Origin: Bacteroidales bacterium
Lineage (GTDB): Bacteria; Bacteroidota; Bacteroidia; Bacteroidales; Lentimicrobiaceae
NCBI GenBank assembly: GCA_022837485.1
Contig: JALHHH010000055.1
Coordinates: 1 to 38,099, forward strand
Length of the DNA stretch: 38,099 nucleotides
Direction of reading: 5' to 3'
The translations under genes were made by a program, and so were the position numbers. Shown piece after piece: positions 34,499-38,099 of this stretch (positions are counted from its first letter, which is position 1; each line of letters begins with the position of its first letter). The notes under the pieces are model-generated. The model did not search any database. It saw only the letters and a list, made by a program, of their open reading frames with translations, and had not been told where the DNA came from.

Positions 34499-35568
34499 TG
34501 GCCTATATTACGCTGGAACAACAAAAGTTAAAGGAAAACTACGAGTATCTTAACAGTCTTTTCAGCAGTGAAGGCATACAGTGGGCCGTCGTTTCCAAGC
34601 TCCTGTGCGGGAACAGGCTTTTCCTGCAGGAAGTAATAAATCTGGGAATCAAACAGTTGTGTGACTCCCGTGTTTCCAATCTCAGGGCCATCAAAAAGAT
34701 GTCACCCGGGATTGAAACCATTTACATCAAGCCGCCTCCCCTGCGTTCGATCCCGGAGATTGTACGTTATGCCGACATCAGCTTCAATACCGAACTAAGC
34801 ACCATCCAGGCACTATCCGCTGAAGCAGAAAAGCAGGGCAAGATCCATCGGGTGATTATCATGGTGGAGATGGGTGAATTGCGCGAGGGCGTGATGCGCG
34901 ACGATCTGATCGAATTTTACGAGAAGGTTTTCAGGCTTCCGAACATCAATGTAGTTGGCGTAGGCACCAATCTGAGCTGCCTTTACGGAGTACTGCCAAA
35001 CCACGACAAGCTGATACAGCTGAGCCTTTACAAACAGCTGATCGAGGCGAAGTTCAACCGAAAAATCCCATATGTTTCAGGTGGATCCTCTGTTTCCATT
35101 CCCCTTATATTCGAAAAGATGCTGCCAAAAGGCATCAACCATTTCAGAGTTGGAGAAACCCTGTTTCTTGGAACGGATGTTTATCACGATACCGTTATCG
35201 AAGGAATGCACAGGGACGTACTGCGATTATATGCCGAGATAATTGAACTCATTGAAAAGCCTGTGGTTCCCATGGGTGAGATAGGCACCAATGTAGAGGG
35301 CCACAGCTTCAGCTTCGACCAGGAATCGACGGGAAAAACCGCCTGCCGGGCGATCCTCGACATCGGCTTGCTGGATGTGGAAAGCAGTCACCTTACCCCT
35401 GCGGATCCTCAGATAAAAGTAGCCGGCAGCAGCAGCGATATGATTGTTATTGACCTTGGAGAAAACGAAAAGAATTACAAAACCGGAGATCTGATAGAAT
35501 TCAAAATGGATTATATGGGAGCACTGCGGATTATGAATTCAAGGTATATCGGCAAGCAGGTCAGATAA
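34498..35568 (+). CDS. Alanine/ornithine racemase-family PLP enzyme
   Basis: A 356-residue PLP-dependent enzyme of the alanine racemase N-terminal barrel family, nearest in character to the alanine/ornithine racemase group. The cofactor lysine is K34 in WAVVSKLLCGN, the place of AVVKANAYG in alanine racemase. Other family marks are QLCDSRVSNLRAIKK, VEMGELREGV, VGTNLSCLYGVLP, VSGGSSVSIPL and FRVGETLFLGTDVY. The C-terminal ~110 residues form a beta domain. It should interconvert the L and D forms of an amino acid; ornithine or lysine are guesses from the subgroup. It follows the GNAT gene with a one-base overlap. Confidence 0.88.
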   Translation: MAYITLEQQKLKENYEYLNSLFSSEGIQWAVVSKLLCGNRLFLQEVINLGIKQLCDSRVSNLRAIKKMSPGIETIYIKPPPLRSIPEIVRYADISFNTELSTIQALSAEAEKQGKIHRVIIMVEMGELREGVMRDDLIEFYEKVFRLPNINVVGVGTNLSCLYGVLPNHDKLIQLSLYKQLIEAKFNRKIPYVSGGSSVSIPLIFEKMLPKGINHFRVGETLFLGTDVYHDTVIEGMHRDVLRLYAEIIELIEKPVVPMGEIGTNVEGHSFSFDQESTGKTACRAILDIGLLDVESSHLTPADPQIKVAGSSSDMIVIDLGENEKNYKTGDLIEFKMDYMGALRIMNSRYIGKQVR

Positions 35569-35609
35569 TCCGGCAATTGCATTACATAATTGGTGATATT
35601 TGCATAACA

Positions 35610-35629
35610 TTATGCCCCGGAAGGCATAA
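35610..35629 (+). terminator. Weak hairpin between racemase and exonuclease genes
   Basis: TTATGCC (35610-35616) and GGCATAA (35623-35629) form a 7-bp stem with a six-base loop. No T-run follows, so it may be a weak terminator, an attenuating structure or a processing site. Confidence 0.3.
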
Positions 35630-35661
35630 AATCATCATTGTGTCCCTCACATTAATCTGGT

Positions 35662-36255
35662 ATGCCTTTTTTAGTTGTTGACCTTGAAATGAGCGGCCCG
35701 GAACCCGGGTACCACGAGATCATCCAGGTTGGAGCGGTATTGCTAAACGACAACTGGGTTGAGCTTGGCACCTACCTGAGTAACGTTTATCCCGAGAATG
35801 AAGATGCTTTTACTGCTTCCGCAGAAAAGATTCACGGACTTTCGCTCGATGAGTTACAGGAAGCTCCAATGATCTACGAAGTGCTGGAAGATTTTGAGCA
35901 ATGGATCCGCAAGCTGCTGAAGCGGCAGAGCGGGGATCTTAGGGATGTGGTTATTTGTGGGCAGAGCGTCATCTTTGACGTAAACTTTCTGAAATTTGCC
36001 TACAGCGGTGAAAATATCGACTGGCCATTCAGCAACAAGCTGATCGACCTCCACACCATAGCCTACTATACCTTCCGGATTCTGGAAGCCAACGGCAAAA
36101 CGGTTCCGCGTTCGCTCAGCCTGAAAGCCATTTCGGCCTGGTTCGGGTTCGAACGCGAAGGAGATACCCACAATGCACTGGAAGATTCACGCCTTACCAT
36201 GCTGTGTCTGCAGAAATTTTTCCAGATGGCTGCAAGATTCAAAGTTAACGATTGA
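35662..36255 (+). CDS. DEDDh 3'-5' exonuclease (DnaQ-like)
   Basis: A 197-residue exonuclease of the DnaQ/oligoribonuclease-like DEDDh family. The catalytic residues are visible: D7 and E9 in VVDLEMSG, D106 in SVIFDVNF, and H170 plus D175 in HNALEDSRLT. The length equals a stand-alone nuclease domain, with no polymerase or helicase part. It would degrade DNA or RNA from the 3' end; roles in proofreading, repair or RNA turnover cannot be told apart. The ATG at 35662 starts right at the first catalytic strand. It is 93 bases from the racemase gene and may have its own promoter. Confidence 0.92.
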   Translation: MPFLVVDLEMSGPEPGYHEIIQVGAVLLNDNWVELGTYLSNVYPENEDAFTASAEKIHGLSLDELQEAPMIYEVLEDFEQWIRKLLKRQSGDLRDVVICGQSVIFDVNFLKFAYSGENIDWPFSNKLIDLHTIAYYTFRILEANGKTVPRSLSLKAISAWFGFEREGDTHNALEDSRLTMLCLQKFFQMAARFKVND

Positions 36256-36746
36256 TTTAAACCGGAGACGGAGGAGTTTTTCGTTAAATGATGCGCTGGG
36301 TTTTCCCTTCGGGATTACAACCAGATCATCAAAAACCATATATTTATCAGAAAAAAATAATCCTTACAGGTTAAAGGTTTATCACTCAAAATGGTACTAC
36401 TCGTTGGATCCATGTAAAATAAACAATTACACAGAGCTCACCGAGGTATCACGGAGTAATACAGAGAAGAATACAAACCTCTTTGAATCTCTGCGCCTTC
36501 TCATTTGAATCTCTGTGCATCTCTGGAAAACTATTTTATAAATGCATTACAAATTACCAGGTACATCTTTAACTCCGGTACATCAAATAACGAATTATCC
36601 AGACGGAGTGAATTGCAAAGCAAATTTTAATTTCCCACTGAGAAAATTTGAATAATTTTGCCGGTTGTAATCCGCAGAAGTATTATAAAGATTCCGGTAA
36701 GCTTCGAAAGCGAATGCAGGCATGAAAGGATAAAGCGAACGGTACA
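36256..36746. other. Intergenic region, about 490 bases, with a repeat
   Basis: No gene was recognised. The only clear structure is the ACAGAG/CTCTGT-rich imperfect inverted repeat at 36429-36526. The last ~100 bases should carry the promoter of the next gene, but no good consensus was found. Confidence 0.45.
36429..36526. repeat. ACAGAG/CTCTGTG imperfect inverted repeat
   Basis: The left arm (36429-36469) has repeated ACAGAG, CGGAG and CGAGG units at about 12-15-base spacing. The right arm (36481-36525) has the complementary CTCTTTG, CTCTGCG and CTCTGTG units. Together they form a long imperfect palindrome that resembles a dispersed intergenic repeat seen in many Bacteroidetes and other genomes. 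It appears non-coding. Confidence 0.65.
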
Positions 36747-37181
36747 ATGTCGCAGGGGGAAAGTCGTATACATTTAATAGCCAGGACTATTTTCGAAAAA
36801 TACGTCCATCTGTTCCCTTCTCCCTATCCCGACATTCCCTTGAATGCCAATATGCTGAAAGAAGCATTGAGAGATGCCGGTCTGGAAGTGGAAGAAGATG
36901 AAGTTCCCAATTTCATGGCTGGCACCGAGTTAAAGCTGGCCGGGATGGTTCCCCTCAACTGGAATAATTACGGGACTATTGCCATATTGCTGTTTCACAA
37001 TCAGCCCGGGGAAGATCCGGTGAATGTCAGTTATACCACGATTAAAAAACTGGTAAAGGCTTTGCCAAATTTCAGCGACGATGCCGATCCGGATCCCGAC
37101 ACGCTTGATTCCATTATATACACATGGATCAGCCTGATTGAAGAAGACCCCGTATTCGGGGATGAAGACGCCTGGGATTGA
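36747..37181 (+). CDS. Small acidic protein with IscX-like C-terminal part
   Basis: A 144-residue acidic protein, apparently cytoplasmic, with no signal peptide. The last ~55 residues (VSYTTIKKLVKALPNFSDDA and onward to WISLIEED) show the pattern of IscX/YfhJ: an FT-like start, a helix, LP-x-F-x-DD, then a helix with conserved Trp and acidic end. IscX binds the cysteine desulfurase and iron in Fe-S cluster assembly. The N-terminal half (HLIARTIFEKYVHLFPSPYP) is unrecognised. The match is weak and a relationship is inferred only. The gene is followed 33 bases later by a secreted-protein gene on the same strand. Confidence 0.7.
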   Translation: MSQGESRIHLIARTIFEKYVHLFPSPYPDIPLNANMLKEALRDAGLEVEEDEVPNFMAGTELKLAGMVPLNWNNYGTIAILLFHNQPGEDPVNVSYTTIKKLVKALPNFSDDADPDPDTLDSIIYTWISLIEEDPVFGDEDAWD

Positions 37182-37214
37182 ATCCCGGCAATAATGCACC
37201 AAAAACCGAGTACG

Positions 37215-37883
37215 ATGAAAAATATCGCCTGTCTCTTTCTTACCCTGCTGCTGATATCGGGCGTTACGGCCCAGGACAGAAAATTCTCGCCTCCCGACTA
37301 CAAGAAAATAAGTAAGGTAATTTCCCGGGCCGGATCCCCTTTTTCCTACAGCGAACTGAGCAGGCGATTGTCGGTCAACGATACCACCCTCACCGTCAGC
37401 GACTATCATTATTTATATTACGGTTCCACGCTTCAACCCGGATTTAATCCGGATGTGCAACACCCCCTGGCCGACAGCATCACGCTGATAATGAACAAAG
37501 AAGGTCTGAATAAAACCGATTACGCAAAAATCATCCAACTGGGCATAAGGCTTCTCGGCGAACAACCGTTTGAGCTCCGGATGCTCGATCCGCTGATTTA
37601 TGCCTACCGTATGACCGGCAACAACGATATGGCCGCCCGCCTCGAAGTTCGCTTCGGACGAATTATTGAAACGATTTTTAATTCGGGCGACGGACTCACA
37701 AAAAAAACAGCATTCCACGTTATCAGCACCAGGCACGAGCCCGATATGCTGAGAGCTCTTGGATTCGGATACGACGGGCAAAAAATGCGTATCGAAGAGA
37801 CCTTCGACTACCTGAAAACCGCCAAAAACGACTTCGGCATAGAAGGCATTTGGTTCAAGGCCGGTTTAATTTACGGGCAGTAA
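37215..37883 (+). CDS. Secreted DUF4919 protein
   Basis: A 222-residue exported protein: signal peptide MKNIACLFLTLLLISGVTAQ, then a helical domain that I recognise as DUF4919 (YHYLYYGSTLQPGFNP, ADSITLIMNKEGL, ILRLLGEQPFELRML-like segment, and the end FDYLKTAKNDFGIEGIWFK). This family is common in Bacteroidetes and its function is unknown. A start at 37194 adds seven residues, but ATG 37215 gives the clean basic n-region of a signal peptide. The gene probably shares a transcript with the preceding acidic-protein gene. Confidence 0.85.
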   Translation: MKNIACLFLTLLLISGVTAQDRKFSPPDYKKISKVISRAGSPFSYSELSRRLSVNDTTLTVSDYHYLYYGSTLQPGFNPDVQHPLADSITLIMNKEGLNKTDYAKIIQLGIRLLGEQPFELRMLDPLIYAYRMTGNNDMAARLEVRFGRIIETIFNSGDGLTKKTAFHVISTRHEPDMLRALGFGYDGQKMRIEETFDYLKTAKNDFGIEGIWFKAGLIYGQ

Positions 37884-38040
37884 CAGGGGTAAACAACCTT
37901 CCTTTTCATCACTCCCTTTTTGGGCCCTACCTTTCAGAGGATTTTTACGTATGCGTTATTCTGCCGAACAGAAAAACGCCATACCTGTTTATTCTACCGT
38001 TTACAGGCATGTTTAAAATTGCCGGAATAAATCTTATGTG

Positions 38041-38099
38041 ATGAAAAAGAGAAAGGTAATAGTAGTCGGAGGAGGTTTTGCAGGAATTCAATTAGTACG
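38041..38099 (+). CDS. FAD/NAD(P)-dependent oxidoreductase, 5' end only
   Basis: Nineteen codons, cut by the right edge, encoding MKKRKVIVVGGGFAGIQLV. The strand-GxGxxG pattern VVGGGFAG is the FAD-binding beta-alpha-beta start of pyridine-nucleotide-disulfide oxidoreductases. GGGFAGIQL is typical of type II NADH dehydrogenases, which reduce quinone without pumping protons. The subtype is a guess until the rest is seen. The ATG at 38041 directly follows TGTG, with no strong ribosome site. Confidence 0.7.
   Translation, partial: MKKRKVIVVGGGFAGIQLV

Overview
The window looks like a piece of a Bacteroidetes chromosome, probably Bacteroidales or Marinilabiliales-like. The reasons are the TAnnTTTG-type -7 promoter elements, the general lack of strong Shine-Dalgarno sites, and a gene set typical of that phylum: DUF4838, DUF4919, DUF4256, PepSY-like lipoprotein, a secreted tricorn homologue, a LytS/LytTR pair, a TPR-AraC hybrid regulator, and a two-subunit methylmalonyl-CoA mutase. 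I saw no rRNA, tRNA or CRISPR array.

Region 1 (1-4083) is an accessory island, visibly more A+T-rich than the rest. It starts with the 3' end of a group II intron (domains V and VI, ending near 92) whose body lies off the left edge. Next is a minus-strand restriction-modification operon: an N4-cytosine-type methyltransferase with a degenerate staphylococcal-nuclease-like tail, a small winged-helix-like protein, and an MjaI-family endonuclease. Both gene junctions are one-base TAATG overlaps. The operon is bounded on the right by a palindromic CCGCCAACG element and on the left by part of a similar element, exactly where the intron sits. A complete IS4-family insertion sequence with 18-bp perfect inverted repeats follows.

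Region 2 (4212-13842) is an efflux and signalling block: a membrane-spanning TPR/AraC regulator, a tripartite RND pump (adaptor lipoprotein, permease, TolC-like channel) in one tight operon, and a LytS-type histidine kinase overlapping a LytTR response regulator. A strong two-way terminator ends the block.

Region 3 (13942-26052) is all on the minus strand: a tricorn-like protease, a secreted protein made of six 19-residue repeats, a DUF4256 protein, an outer-membrane barrel, a PepSY-like lipoprotein, an HSL-type esterase, an ABC exporter, a cysteine-rich membrane protein and a TIGR01777 epimerase-like protein. These look like separate transcription units with long gaps.

Region 4 (26124-38099) carries methylmalonyl-CoA mutase small and large subunits behind a recognisable promoter and before a terminator. 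After these come a DUF4838 glycan-related protein, a convergent PPK2 polyphosphate kinase, a coupled GNAT acetyltransferase and alanine/ornithine-type racemase, a DnaQ-like exonuclease, an ACAGAG-rich intergenic repeat, an acidic protein with an IscX-like tail, a DUF4919 protein, and the first codons of an FAD/NAD-dependent oxidoreductase cut by the right edge.
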